A stretch of 64,000 nucleotides of DNA from Rhodocyclaceae bacterium (GCA_030824115.1 JAVBYI010000009.1:62001-126000); one strand, 5' to 3'; shown: positions 55,159 through 63,160, counted from the stretch's first letter. Notes: generated from the sequence alone by a model not told the origin. A program made the numbers and translations.

Positions 55159-55548
55159 TTATGCCTCCGAATACTTCTTGAAGCGCTTGGAGTCAAAGTG
55201 AAAAATGACAAAGTCGCCATCGTCATCAATGAATCCGGCTACTAGGTTCAGCGGCTCACGAAAATAGGCGGACCCAGAACTTTTTTCAGTGTCAAATATT
55301 GGCGTAGGAATTTGCTCGATAACTATGACTGGAACATTGTATGGGGGCATTTTTTTATTTTGCAGCCCCTCTTTCCAAACCAGTAAGTCGCCAGACCTGA
55401 ACGGCTCCTGTTCGGCCGTGTACGCTGCGTGTAGTGCAGATAACTTGGAAACGATGCTGTCCTTGTCCACCACCGTTCGCCGACCTCTTTCGATAAGTAA
55501 CGCTTTGATTAGGTCGGCTTTAGAAATATCGCTAAGTTCGTCGCTCAC
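55159..55548 (-). CDS. Hypothetical protein (cassette 5, first gene)
   Basis: A 129-residue cytosolic protein, no family recognised. N-terminal helices (MSDELSDISKADLIKALLIERGRR) precede a beta-rich part with FRSGDLLVWKEGLQNKKMPP and VIVIEQIPTPIFDTE, then DDDGDFVIFHFDSKRFKKY. It resembles small proteins of unknown role with an SH3-like strand pattern, which is only an impression. It shares a cassette with the membrane protein gene downstream. Confidence 0.8.
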   Translation of the reverse strand: MSDELSDISKADLIKALLIERGRRTVVDKDSIVSKLSALHAAYTAEQEPFRSGDLLVWKEGLQNKKMPPYNVPVIVIEQIPTPIFDTEKSSGSAYFREPLNLVAGFIDDDGDFVIFHFDSKRFKKYSEA

Positions 55549-55579
55549 TTACTTCTCTCCTTATGTGCGTGAATAGAGG

Positions 55580-55649
55580 GGCTAACGTTTGAAATCACAG
55601 GCGCTGCGCGGCTTCATCGCGCAGCGTCCGGTGGATTGATGGGTTGGGC
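55580..55649 (-). repeat. attC site 4
   Basis: Plus-strand boundaries GGCTAAC and GTTGGGC; interior GGCGCTGCGCGGCTTCATCGC is split around the loop, family of sites 1, 3 and 6. The preceding cassette gene reads into it and stops within the hairpin. Confidence 0.9.
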
Positions 55650-56121
55650 GGCGCTTCCGCCCGCCTGCAACTTTGCCAGCAGTGCATTGAAGTCAAGCGC
55701 AGGACTTGCCAGTGACTGTGCCGCGTATTGGCCTTCGCAGGCAAGTTTGAGCTGATCCTCTGGCACCTGTCCGAATTGGTTTTTGAGACCAGAAGTCATT
55801 AAGTCGGACAAACGAACGAGCTGTGCCGTTGCTTCAGACTCGGATAAACCACGCCGCTTCATTAAACCAGCCGTTGATAGCTGACGAATTTGGCGCACTG
55901 CTGGAGCGTTCTTGGCATTCCAGTTCGAGATTGCCGAGACAAGAGCTTCAACCGAAGAGGGAGAACTTAACTTACATCGTTCAATAAGTACGACGTGAAC
56001 AGTGTCGTAGTCAACCAACGCTAATTGAAGCCCACGCGATACGGGATCGTTCGGCCCGGCCGTGGCAAAACTTGCAAAAGACACACATGCAAGAACAGCG
56101 AAGAATTTAAGTTTGAGCATA
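55614..56121 (-). CDS. Secreted hypothetical protein (cassette 4)
   Basis: About 168 residues. Signal peptide MLKLKFFAVLACVSFASFATA, then an all-helical body with two Cys (ERCKLSSPSS; KLACEGQYAA) that could form a disulfide. No family recognised. The start at 56121 is preferred over an upstream in-frame start that runs through attC site 5. The last residues (QPINPPDAAR) are translated from attC site 4. Confidence 0.8.
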
Positions 56122-56145
56122 GTTGTCAGTGATGCCAAATGAGAA

Positions 56146-56217
56146 GCCCAACGTGCAAGCTCAGGGGCGCGAGCCAGCGAAGCTGGCGAAGCGTCCCTCT
56201 GGAGCGGGAGGTTAGGG
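56146..56217 (-). repeat. attC site 5
   Basis: Plus-strand boundaries GCCCAAC and GTTAGGG; interior arms AGGGGCGCGAGCCAGC / GCTGGCGAAGCGTCCCT, same type as site 2. Closes cassette 3. Confidence 0.88.
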
Positions 56218-56529
56218 GGCATTTTTCTTGTTGAGAATAACTATAAAAAAATACAGAGCCCCGAATATGAGTAGGGCATTTAGTGCGCCAGCAAAGAGCG
56301 CAACAGATACATGCTCGCAGGTTGAGTAGCGGGCACAGCCCAAAGAAGAAGAAACCAAGCCACCTATCGACATGCTAGGAAATGTTAGTAATACCAACAC
56401 CAGCCCGGGTATGAGCCCACTATTGTCAGAGACACCAACACTGGTTTCGTACCAGACAAGCACAATGACTACCAGCACAAAGTACGCTGCCGAGACAGCG
56501 TGAGGAATATGAGCACGAGAGATCATCAT
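56212..56529 (-). CDS. Small hypothetical membrane protein (cassette 3)
   Basis: A 105-residue protein with three hydrophobic helices (AVSAAYFVLVVIVLVWYE, about 11-28; GLIPGLVLVLLTFPSMSIGG, about 39-58; ALFAGALNALLIFGALYFF, about 77-95). Two Cys flank a short loop (GCARYSTCEH). No family recognised. Its start is 4 bp from the attC 6 R' box and its TAA is inside the attC 5 R'' box. Confidence 0.78.
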   Translation of the reverse strand: MMISRAHIPHAVSAAYFVLVVIVLVWYETSVGVSDNSGLIPGLVLVLLTFPSMSIGGLVSSSLGCARYSTCEHVSVALFAGALNALLIFGALYFFIVILNKKNAP

Positions 56530-56532
56530 GCG

Positions 56533-56620
56533 CCCTAACGTTTAAGGTGACCGGCGCTGCGCGGCTTCATCGCGCAGCGTCCAGAGAGCGAAGCGAACGG
56601 GGTCGACCGCAGGGTTAGGG
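56533..56620 (-). repeat. attC site 6
   Basis: Plus-strand boundaries CCCTAAC and GTTAGGG; 88 bp, the longest of the seven because of an insertion AGAGAGCGAAGCGAACGGG in one arm. Arms CACC-GGCGCTGCGCG type on the other side. Closes cassette 2. Confidence 0.87.
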
Positions 56621-56627
56621 GGCATAG

Positions 56628-57185
56628 TTATTCAGCAATCGTTGTAGATGCCAAGATTGTTCGTGCTCTCTCTCGGTACATTTCTAAATTTGGCGAATAA
56701 CGACGACCAACGGAAAACTGGATCACCCAGGCAGTATTTGTCTTCACGTCATGAGCGAGCATCGCTTCTAGTGCAAACCGCCCGTTTGGACCCGTAGCGT
56801 CGAACGACACAAGCCTCGCCTCGCGACCGGAAATCTTTGTGCGGATGGTTGATTCTCTACCTTGAGTAACGCCGGGAAATCGTCTCGCATTTTCCAGGGC
56901 ACCTTTGGCTGCGCTATCTAAGTCGAACTCGGCGTTCTGACGATACTGAGTTTGGATAATTGTCACTTCTGTAATATCACCGGAAGCCCCGGCTGAGAAA
57001 GCGCGAACTCCCAAAATCTCCTGGCGAATTTGTTCTTGCAGTATTCCTACAACGGCCTTCTCAATGTCCGGTCGAGCGCGAAATGGAGCGTCGTACTTCA
57101 TATTGAGGCCGGCAACGCCTTGAGCCGCGGCATTCCCTGCCGAGATAGCTAACGCAAGAAGAAAGGTAGCCAGCAGTACACGCAT
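56628..57185 (-). CDS. Secreted hypothetical protein (cassette 2)
   Basis: A 185-residue exported protein. Signal peptide MRVLLATFLLALAISAGNAAA. The mature part is mixed alpha/beta with ASGDITEVTIIQTQYRQ (about 68-84) and NTAWVIQFSVGRRYSPNLEMY near the C-terminus. No family recognised; the organisation recalls small periplasmic PsbP-like or YbaY-like proteins, without a diagnostic motif. Starts 9 bp after the R' box of attC 7. Confidence 0.8.
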   Translation of the reverse strand: MRVLLATFLLALAISAGNAAAQGVAGLNMKYDAPFRARPDIEKAVVGILQEQIRQEILGVRAFSAGASGDITEVTIIQTQYRQNAEFDLDSAAKGALENARRFPGVTQGRESTIRTKISGREARLVSFDATGPNGRFALEAMLAHDVKTNTAWVIQFSVGRRYSPNLEMYRERARTILASTTIAE

Positions 57186-57193
57186 GTCTTGCC

Positions 57194-57263
57194 CCCTAAC
57201 GTTGAAGTTCAGGGGCGGTGCGCGGCTTTATCGCGCAGCGTCCCCTGCAACGACGGGTTGGGG
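57194..57263 (-). repeat. attC site 7 (closest to intI)
   Basis: Plus-strand boundaries CCCTAAC and GTTGGGG; interior CAGGGGCGGTGCGCG pairing with CGCGCAGCGTCCCCTG. Combines the loop of the site 1 family with a different outer arm. Confidence 0.88.
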
Positions 57264-57385
57264 GTGGCGCGATGAAACTGCTGATGGTTTTGAAGTCGGT
57301 CGATATGCAATGGGAGGCGCTGAGAGCAAGCAGCGACGAACAGCAGCGCAGGGGTTTGAACATGATGATTCGGTACATGCGGCGG

Positions 57386-57628
57386 TCAGGACTTTGGTTT
57401 GACGATCTCGCGCTGGTAACTGCCAAACTTACTGGCCTGACGCATAAGGTCTTCAATCGGCCGCGTGTAACTCCTCGGCCTTTCAACGTGTTTGGAAATT
57501 TGCGTTCCGCAAATGTCGCACGTAGACGTAACCGTACCATCGGCGTCAGAGCGTTTAGCAAAATCTACAGAGTGCGTGGTTTGCTTCTGGCATTTGGCGC
57601 ACTCCATCGGAACAGGATCAAGCTTCAT
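57386..57628 (-). CDS. Zinc-ribbon hypothetical protein (cassette 1, first after attI)
   Basis: An 80-residue protein with two CxxC pairs, CAKCQKQT (about 10-17) and CDICGTQI (about 36-43), forming a single zinc ribbon, then a basic tail. The ATG lies 9 bp from the cassette boundary GTTGGGG, the normal position for a first cassette gene. The 120 bp between its stop and attC 7 hold no further gene I can support. An overlapping plus-strand frame is considered spurious. Confidence 0.78.
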   Translation of the reverse strand: MKLDPVPMECAKCQKQTTHSVDFAKRSDADGTVTSTCDICGTQISKHVERPRSYTRPIEDLMRQASKFGSYQREIVKPKS

Positions 57629-57636
57629 ATGGAAAC

Positions 57637-57720
57637 CCCCAACGTTAAGTGTACTTCCGAAAAGACGGGATATATTGCGTCAGGCACTGTTTTCGCCAGA
57701 AAACTATGCATAAAATACGT
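57637..57720. other. Probable attI site and first-cassette junction
   Basis: On the minus strand AAC-GTTGGGG at 57637-57643 marks the recombination point, with the attI body to its right towards intI. The limits of attI are inferred from position; only the core site is visible. Confidence 0.65.
57688..57703. promoter_or_regulatory. Palindrome in the attI-intI intergenic region
   Basis: GTTTTC-GCCA-GAAAAC, perfect 6-bp arms, 57 bp before the intI start. It could be a repressor site for intI or an integrase-binding element. It does not match the LexA CTGT-N8-ACAG consensus. Confidence 0.45.
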
Positions 57721-57759
57721 TCAACTTCAGCGTGATACATATTTTTAGTACATCCCATA

Positions 57760-58743
57760 ATGTCTGAGCAAAAAACTCAACCTGATGGCGTGCGTCTGCT
57801 TGATCAGGTACGGGGCAAGATTCGTCTCAAGCACTACAGCATCCGCACCGAGCAGGCTTATGTCGATTGGATTAAACGATTTATCCTGCATTTTGACAAG
57901 CGGCACCCGCGTGAGTTGGGGGCGGCCGAGGTCGAGGCGTTTCTGACGCATCTGGCCGTGGTGGGCAGGGTGGCAGCAGCCACGCAGAATCAAGCGAAGA
58001 GTGCACTGCTGTTTCTCTACCGGGAGGTGCTGGATGTCGAATTGCCCTGGCTCGATAACGTCGAGCGCGCCAAGGCGCCCAAGCGCCTGCCGGTGGTGCT
58101 GACGCGTGCCGAGGTGCAAGCCTTGCTGACGCGGCTGGCAGGCACGCACTGGCTGATGGCGAGTCTGCTCTACGGCGCCGGGCTGCGATTGATGGAGTGC
58201 CTGCGCCTGCGCGTCAAGGATGTCGATTTCGCCCGCAAGGAGATTCTGGTACGCGACGGCAAGGGCTTCAAGGATCGGGTGACGATGCTGCCGGCGGCGC
58301 TGGCCGAACCCCTGCGTGCGCATCTGGTGCGGGTGCGGGAGTTGCATCGGCAGGATTTGGCGGAAGGCTACGGCGCGGTGTATCTGCCCTATGCGCTGGA
58401 GTGCAAGTATCCGGGTGCAGCGCGTGACTGGGCTTGGCAATACGCGTTTCCGTCGGCGAAACTGGCCGTCGATCCGCGTAGCGGCGAGACGCGCCGCCAT
58501 CATGTGCAGGATCAGGCACTGCAGCGCGCGATCAAGCAGGCGGTGCGCGATGCCGATCTGACCAAACCCGCCACGCCGCACACGCTGCGCCATTCCTTCG
58601 CTACGCATCTACTGGAGGGCGGTTCGGACATTCGCACGGTACAGGAACTGCTGGGCCATGCCGACGTCAGTACGACGATGATTTACACCCATGTACTCAA
58701 CAAGGGTGGGCACGGAGTCACCAGCCCGTTGGATCGCTTATGA
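57760..58743 (+). CDS. intI: Integron integrase IntI
   Basis: Tyrosine recombinase of 327 residues that moves cassettes between attC and attI. N-terminal SAM-like domain ([21 protein letters not shown], split near 22-42). Catalytic Arg in [16 protein letters not shown] (about 140-155), [15 protein letters not shown] with His and Arg (about 274-288), [14 protein letters not shown] with His and Tyr (about 300-313). The integron-specific extra patch is present ([20 protein letters not shown], about 211-230). The frame is intact. Its TGA overlaps the mtgA ATG by 4 bp. Confidence 0.96.
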   Translation: MSEQKTQPDGVRLLDQVRGKIRLKHYSIRTEQAYVDWIKRFILHFDKRHPRELGAAEVEAFLTHLAVVGRVAAATQNQAKSALLFLYREVLDVELPWLDNVERAKAPKRLPVVLTRAEVQALLTRLAGTHWLMASLLYGAGLRLMECLRLRVKDVDFARKEILVRDGKGFKDRVTMLPAALAEPLRAHLVRVRELHRQDLAEGYGAVYLPYALECKYPGAARDWAWQYAFPSAKLAVDPRSGETRRHHVQDQALQRAIKQAVRDADLTKPATPHTLRHSFATHLLEGGSDIRTVQELLGHADVSTTMIYTHVLNKGGHGVTSPLDRL

Positions 58744-59465
58744 GCGCAAAAGTCGGCGCCGGCGGGACGGCACATCGGCTGCGCGGGGGCCTGAAGCGCG
58801 TGCTGCTGGGGCTGCTTCTGGCCCTGCTGCTGTGGCAGGGCTGGTATCTCGGCTGGGTGGTCTGGTGGCGTTACGTCGATCCGGGTGAATCCAGTTTCAT
58901 GTCGCACCGTCTCGACGTGCTGCAGGAAAAGAATCCCAAGGCGGTGCTCCGGCACCGCTGGCAGGATTATCCGAAGATCGCCGTGAGCCTCAAGCGCGCT
59001 GTCATCGCCGCCGAGGATGACAAGTTCATCGATCACGAGGGCTTTGACTGGGAGGGCATCCAGAAGGCGCTCGAAAAAAACCAGAAGAAGGGCAAGGTGG
59101 TGGCCGGCGGCTCGACGATCAGTCAGCAACTCGCCAAGAACCTGTTTCTCTCCGCCGACAAGACGCCATGGCGCAAGGCACAGGAGGCGCTGATTACCGT
59201 CTGGCTCGAACTCTTGTGGGACAAGCGGCGCATCCTGGAGGTGTATCTCAACGTGGTCGAATGGGGCGAGGGCGTGTTCGGCGCCGATGCGGCAGCCCAG
59301 CGCTATTTCGGCGTCGGCGCCGGGCAACTGTCGGCCGAGCAGGCGGCACGGCTGGCCGTGATGCTGCCGGCACCGCGCAAGTTTGAGAAAAACCCGTATT
59401 CCAGCTACATGAATCAGCGCACGCAGGTAATTCTCGCGCGCATGCCGCATGCCTCGGTTCCCTGA
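58740..59465 (+). CDS. mtgA: Monofunctional biosynthetic peptidoglycan transglycosylase
   Basis: GT51 enzyme that polymerises glycan strands, 241 residues. One N-terminal membrane helix ([20 protein letters not shown], about 21-40), catalytic Glu in [20 protein letters not shown] (about 83-102), and [16 protein letters not shown] (about 121-136). Residues 3-10 (AKVGAGGTA) come from a 24-bp repeat directly after the start codon. The start codon lies in the intI stop (ATGA), so expression may now depend partly on intI translation. Confidence 0.94.
   Translation: MSAKVGAGGTAHRLRGGLKRVLLGLLLALLLWQGWYLGWVVWWRYVDPGESSFMSHRLDVLQEKNPKAVLRHRWQDYPKIAVSLKRAVIAAEDDKFIDHEGFDWEGIQKALEKNQKKGKVVAGGSTISQQLAKNLFLSADKTPWRKAQEALITVWLELLWDKRRILEVYLNVVEWGEGVFGADAAAQRYFGVGAGQLSAEQAARLAVMLPAPRKFEKNPYSSYMNQRTQVILARMPHASVP
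58748..58771 (-). repeat. 24-bp dispersed repeat, copy 17 (mtgA N-terminus)
   Basis: Minus strand GCCGTC-CCGCCGGC-GCCGAC-TTTT. Antisense to mtgA, which reads AKVGAGGTA. It is 5 bp from the end of intI and marks the right edge of repeat-bearing host sequence. Confidence 0.88.
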
Positions 59466-59510
59466 TGTTCCCTGACCCCACGCCGGTTTGCGGGCGTAGA
59501 ATCCGGCGCC

Positions 59511-60881
59511 ATGACTGAGTCTGCCGACCTGCGCCCCCGTGCCGAAGACCCGCTGGAGCTGCACCTCGCCGAGGTGCAGCTGCTGCTGTCACGCCATCGC
59601 CGCGTCGAGGATCTGGTACACAAGCAGGAGATGCCGCGCCATGAACTGGTCGAGGAACTGGTGCACAAGCAGCATCTGGTCGAGCTGCAGAAACTGCTGG
59701 ATCGTCTCGACCTCCACAACATCGCGCGCATCCTCGAAACCCTCCCCGAGGAAGATCGTGTCATGGCCTGGCAGCAGGTCACCGAGTCACGCTGCGAACT
59801 GATTCTGGAGCGTCTGCCCGACGACATTCGTGAAGAACTGGTGGGCGCGCGTTCGTATGCGAGCGTGCGCAACATGCTCAACGCCTTTGAGCTGAAGAAC
59901 GGTCGCCTCTCGCAGGTGCAGGTCGACAGCCGTGCCGATCTGGCCAACCTCAAGCCGATCTGGGTCGATCTGGTGGCGCCCTCGGCTTTCGTGCGCGCCT
60001 GGGTCGGCAAGTATTTTGGTCTGGAACTGCCCGACCCGGAGGATCTCACCGACCTTGAGGCGTCCGCCCGTTTCTATGTCGATGACAATGGCGAAGTCCA
60101 TCTGCATTCCGACTTCCTGCTGGAGAAGTCGGACGAGACGCGCAACGTGGCGGTGGCCTTCATCCTGCACAACAACATCCTGTTCTCGGTGCGCAACGAG
60201 GAACTGCCGGTGTTCCGTCTGCAGCGCCTGCGCGCGCGCACCCAGCCCGGCTACGTCACCGACGGCATGGATGTGCTGCTCGACCTCTACGATGCCGATG
60301 TCGAATATTCGGCCGATGCGCTGGAGGACATCTACGCCGAGCTTGAGAAAGTGGGCCGTCAGGTGTTGTCGCCGCATGTCAGCGACGATGAAGCCGCCGA
60401 AATCCTCGCCGAGATTGCCAAGGGCGAGGACTTGAACGGGCGCATCCGCCGCAATGTCCTCGACACGCGCCGCGCCCTGTCCTTCCTGATGCGCAGCCGG
60501 CTGCTCTCGCAAAACCAGCAGGAGGATGCACGTCAGATTCTGCGCGACATCGAATCGCTCGATGGCCACACCTCGTTCCTGTTCAACAAGATCAACTTCC
60601 TGATGGATGCCACCGTCGGCTTCATCAACATCAACCAGAACAAGCGCGTGTCGAAGCTGACCACGATCGGTGTGGTGTTCACGCCTATCAACATCATCGC
60701 CGGCATCGGCGGCATGTCGGAATTCTCGATGATGACCGAGGGGGTCAGCTGGCCGCTGGCCTATGGTGCCTTTACGCTGGGCATGGTGATCATCGGCTTT
60801 GCGTCGTATCACGCCCTGCGCTACTTTGAGCTGCGCAAGTCACAGCGATTGCTCGCCGCACGCCGTTCTCGATCAGCGTAA
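59511..60881 (+). CDS. Fusion of MgtE N-domain and CorA-type channel
   Basis: A 456-residue inner-membrane divalent-cation transporter-like protein. Residues about 20-130 match the cytosolic MgtE_N superhelix (LVEELVHKQHLVELQKLLDRL; NIARILETLPEEDRVMAW), without the MgtE CBS and channel domains. The rest is CorA-like: long helices about 200-370 and two C-terminal membrane helices (about 385-405 and 415-435). The CorA GMN filter motif is replaced by GGMSEF. Substrate uncertain. Convergent overlap of 92 bp with cobC. Confidence 0.85.
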   Translation: MTESADLRPRAEDPLELHLAEVQLLLSRHRRVEDLVHKQEMPRHELVEELVHKQHLVELQKLLDRLDLHNIARILETLPEEDRVMAWQQVTESRCELILERLPDDIREELVGARSYASVRNMLNAFELKNGRLSQVQVDSRADLANLKPIWVDLVAPSAFVRAWVGKYFGLELPDPEDLTDLEASARFYVDDNGEVHLHSDFLLEKSDETRNVAVAFILHNNILFSVRNEELPVFRLQRLRARTQPGYVTDGMDVLLDLYDADVEYSADALEDIYAELEKVGRQVLSPHVSDDEAAEILAEIAKGEDLNGRIRRNVLDTRRALSFLMRSRLLSQNQQEDARQILRDIESLDGHTSFLFNKINFLMDATVGFININQNKRVSKLTTIGVVFTPINIIAGIGGMSEFSMMTEGVSWPLAYGAFTLGMVIIGFASYHALRYFELRKSQRLLAARRSRSA

Positions 60882-61362
60882 GGCTGCCGTAATCGAAACG
60901 CAGGCCGAACCAGTCGGTCTCACCGGCCAGTTCGGCGGCACACACCTTGATCACGCCGGCGTGTGCCACCAGCACCGTCTCTTCATGTAGTTCGTCAAGG
61001 AAAGCCCGTACGCGCGCGCGCAGCGCCGCCACCGCTTCGCCACCCGGTGGCACAAAATTGAACGGATCAGCAGCCCAGGCGTCCATCAGCGTGCGATCCA
61101 GCGCATCCCAGGCTTGCATCTCCCAGTCACCAAAGTCGATCTCGCGCAGCCGGTTGTCAAAACGTGGCTGTGGATGTAGTTGCTCGGCCAGCAGACGGCA
61201 GCGCTGCAACGGGCTGGAATAAAGGGGCACGCCCGCTGGCAAGGTTTGCTGCAAGCGCAGCGCCAGTTCGGCAGGGTTTTCGGCCAAGGGCAGGTCGGTC
61301 GCGCCGTAACAGGTGCCCGGTGCCACCGCCGGCAGCGGGTGACGGATCAGCCAAAGACGCAC
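60790..61362 (-). CDS. cobC: Alpha-ribazole-5'-phosphate phosphatase, CobC-like
   Basis: Histidine phosphatase of cobalamin lower-ligand assembly, about 190 residues. RHG-type motif at the N-terminus is [12 protein letters not shown] (His nucleophile; Pro replaces Gly), then YGATDLPL, SSPLQRCRLLAEQL (about 44-57), REIDFGDWEMQAWD and VLVAHAGVIKV with the second His. The GTG start at 61362 lies within the last codons of cobS. The last 30 residues overlap mgtE-corA antisense and may be non-conserved. Confidence 0.85.
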   Translation of the reverse strand: MRLWLIRHPLPAVAPGTCYGATDLPLAENPAELALRLQQTLPAGVPLYSSPLQRCRLLAEQLHPQPRFDNRLREIDFGDWEMQAWDALDRTLMDAWAADPFNFVPPGGEAVAALRARVRAFLDELHEETVLVAHAGVIKVCAAELAGETDWFGLRFDYGSLTLIENGVRRAIAVTCAAQSSAGRDTTQSR

Positions 61363-62111
61363 AGCATGCCCAGGTAAAAGGCAATTTCCGTGAGCTGCTG
61401 CGTCGCACCGAGACAGTCGCCGGTATAGCCACCAAGGCGCCGAACAAAATGACGGGCGGCCAGCAGCGTTACCAGTGCCACCAGCACCAGCGCCATGCCC
61501 ACTTGCAAGGGCGGCAGCCACAGGCAAGGGGCAAGGCCGAACAGCGCCGCCACCAGCAACTCGCCCTTGCCCATGCGCGTGGCGAGCGGCTTCGATTTCG
61601 ACGAATCATCATCGCGGGCATAGTCCAGCGCGAAGATCAGCGTGGTCGACGCAAAGCGCGAGACGCCGTGGCCTGCGACCAGCAACACGAAAAATGTCGG
61701 CGCTGGCAGGACGGCAATGAGTTCCGTCAATGCCGCCATCTTGGTCAGCAGCGCCATGCCAATACCGATGGCGCCGTAGCTGCCGATGCGCGAATCCTTC
61801 ATGATGCGCAAGACATCTTCGCGCGCCCAGCCGCCACCAAAGCCGTCGATGCTGTCGGCCAGCCCGTCTTCATGGAAGGCACCCGTTGCCAGCAAGGTGG
61901 TGACCATCCCCAACAGCACGGCGATCAGCGGCGGCCAGACGTAGAGGGCAGCAATGCTCACCGCCGCGCCCAGCGCACCGACGATCAGGCCGACCAGCGC
62001 GAAGTAGCGCGCCGCGTGGTTCAACTGCTCATCGGAATGGCCCACCCAGGCCGGCACCGGCAGGCGCGTGAAGAAACGCAGCGCGGCAAAGAAATAGGTG
62101 AGTTCTTTCAC
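61347..62111 (-). CDS. cobS: Adenosylcobinamide-GDP ribazoletransferase (cobalamin synthase)
   Basis: Joins adenosylcobinamide-GDP and alpha-ribazole in the membrane, 254 residues, about six helices. [11 protein letters not shown] (about 10-20), [19 protein letters not shown] with the metal-binding acidic residues (about 77-95) and [14 protein letters not shown] (about 103-116). The GTG start overlaps the cobT stop. A repeat copy encodes AVLPAPTF in a loop between helices. Confidence 0.93.
   Translation of the reverse strand: MKELTYFFAALRFFTRLPVPAWVGHSDEQLNHAARYFALVGLIVGALGAAVSIAALYVWPPLIAVLLGMVTTLLATGAFHEDGLADSIDGFGGGWAREDVLRIMKDSRIGSYGAIGIGMALLTKMAALTELIAVLPAPTFFVLLVAGHGVSRFASTTLIFALDYARDDDSSKSKPLATRMGKGELLVAALFGLAPCLWLPPLQVGMALVLVALVTLLAARHFVRRLGGYTGDCLGATQQLTEIAFYLGMLCVFG
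61692..61715 (-). repeat. 24-bp dispersed repeat, copy 18 (in cobS)
   Basis: Minus strand GCCGTC-CTGCCAGC-GCCGAC-ATTT, identical to copies 3 and 4. Translated AVLPAPTF. Confidence 0.92.
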
Positions 62112-63160
62112 AGCTTTTCGGAAACGCCCGCCGACTCGAAACTGGCCATCTCGTTGAGGAAGGCACCGGCGGCGCGCACCAGCGGCCAAGCCAGCGCCGC
62201 ACCGGTGCCTTCGCCGAGGCGCAGGTCGAGTGACACCAAAGGCTCGACCCCCAGTGCGGCCAGCTGTGCACGATGCCCGGCCTCGGCCGAGGCATGGCAG
62301 AACACGGCGTAGTCGAGGAAGGCCGGTGCCAGCCGCGCCGCCACCAGCGCGGCCGAGCCGCAGATGAAGCCATCGACGAGTACGAGCATTTTTTGCTGTG
62401 CCGCCGCGAGCATCGCGCCCGCCATCATGGCAATTTCGAAGCCACCGTAGCGGGTCAAAACAGGCAATGGGTCGGCCAATGGATCATTGCTACGCGCCGG
62501 CCAGATGTCGAGCGCCTGTTGCAGCAGCGCCTGCTTGCGGGCGAGACCGGCATCGTCCAGCCCGGTGCCGCGCCCGACGCAGGCCGCCAGCGGCGTGTCG
62601 GTGAGGCAGTGGGTAAGGAGTGCGGCGGACGCAGTGTTGCCGATGCCCATCTCGCCGAAGCCGATCACCTCGCAACCGGCGGCAGCCAGTTCTTCGACCA
62701 GCGCGGCGCCACGCGCCAGCGCGACTTCGCATTCGGCAGCGGTCATCGCCGCCCCAGACAAATAACTTGCCGTCCCCCCAGTGCCGACTTTTGCATTGAC
62801 GAGATTGGGGCGCGCGCCAAAGTCATGCGCCACGCCGGCATCGACGATCACTAGCTCGATCCCATTGGCCCGTGCAAACACATTGATCGCCGCGCCGCCG
62901 GCAAGGAAGTTCTCGACCATCTGCCAGGTGACATCCTGCGGAAAAGCCGAAATGCCTGCCTTGGCCGCGCCGTGATCGCCGGCGAAGACGACGATGTGCG
63001 GATGATTCAGGCTCGGGGTGAGCGAACCGCGCACCCGGCCGATCTGCCAGGCCAGCGTTTCGAGCCGTCCCAGTGCGCCGAGAGGTTTGGTTTTTGCGTC
63101 GATCTTTGCGCGCAGGGCAGCATCAAAACGGGGATCGGGAGAGCAGGGATTGGGGTTCAT
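62108..63160 (-). CDS. cobT: Nicotinate-nucleotide--dimethylbenzimidazole phosphoribosyltransferase
   Basis: Makes alpha-ribazole phosphate for the cobalamin lower ligand, 350 residues. [11 protein letters not shown] (about 23-33), [16 protein letters not shown] (about 57-72), [13 protein letters not shown] (about 165-177), GRGTGLDD and the C-terminal [15 protein letters not shown] with catalytic Glu. Start [12 protein letters not shown]. First gene of cobT-cobS-cobC. A repeat copy encodes AKVGTGGTA. Confidence 0.95.
   Translation of the reverse strand: MNPNPCSPDPRFDAALRAKIDAKTKPLGALGRLETLAWQIGRVRGSLTPSLNHPHIVVFAGDHGAAKAGISAFPQDVTWQMVENFLAGGAAINVFARANGIELVIVDAGVAHDFGARPNLVNAKVGTGGTASYLSGAAMTAAECEVALARGAALVEELAAAGCEVIGFGEMGIGNTASAALLTHCLTDTPLAACVGRGTGLDDAGLARKQALLQQALDIWPARSNDPLADPLPVLTRYGGFEIAMMAGAMLAAAQQKMLVLVDGFICGSAALVAARLAPAFLDYAVFCHASAEAGHRAQLAALGVEPLVSLDLRLGEGTGAALAWPLVRAAGAFLNEMASFESAGVSEKL
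62769..62792 (+). repeat. 24-bp dispersed repeat, copy 19 (in cobT)
   Basis: GCCGTC-CCCCCAGT-GCCGAC-TTTT, two changes in the N8. Antisense to the gene, which reads AKVGTGGTA. Confidence 0.8.

Larger units (their letters stand above)
52362..58743. mobile_element. Chromosomal integron: cassette array plus intI between aroE and mtgA
   Basis: Contains an integron integrase gene (57760-58743, plus), a probable attI (about 57637-57720) and an inverted array of seven gene cassettes each closed by an attC site, with genes transcribed away from intI on the minus strand. A BrnTA module lies beyond the distal attC. Base composition drops in the array: 27 of 60 bases are G or C at 54301-54360, against 35 of 60 at 50161-50220. 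None of the 24-bp repeats occurs within it. Confidence 0.93.

Noticed and set aside
52942-57263. The repeated 70-88 bp sites considered as a CRISPR array or REP elements
   Set aside because: Spacing is gene-sized and irregular, the sites have RYYYAAC/GTTRRRY ends, and an integron integrase is adjacent. No CRISPR array or cas gene was seen in the window.
57218-57748. A plus-strand frame running through cassette 1 and attI
   Set aside because: It crosses the attC, the cassette and attI, which recombine independently; the minus-strand zinc-ribbon gene fits cassette layout.
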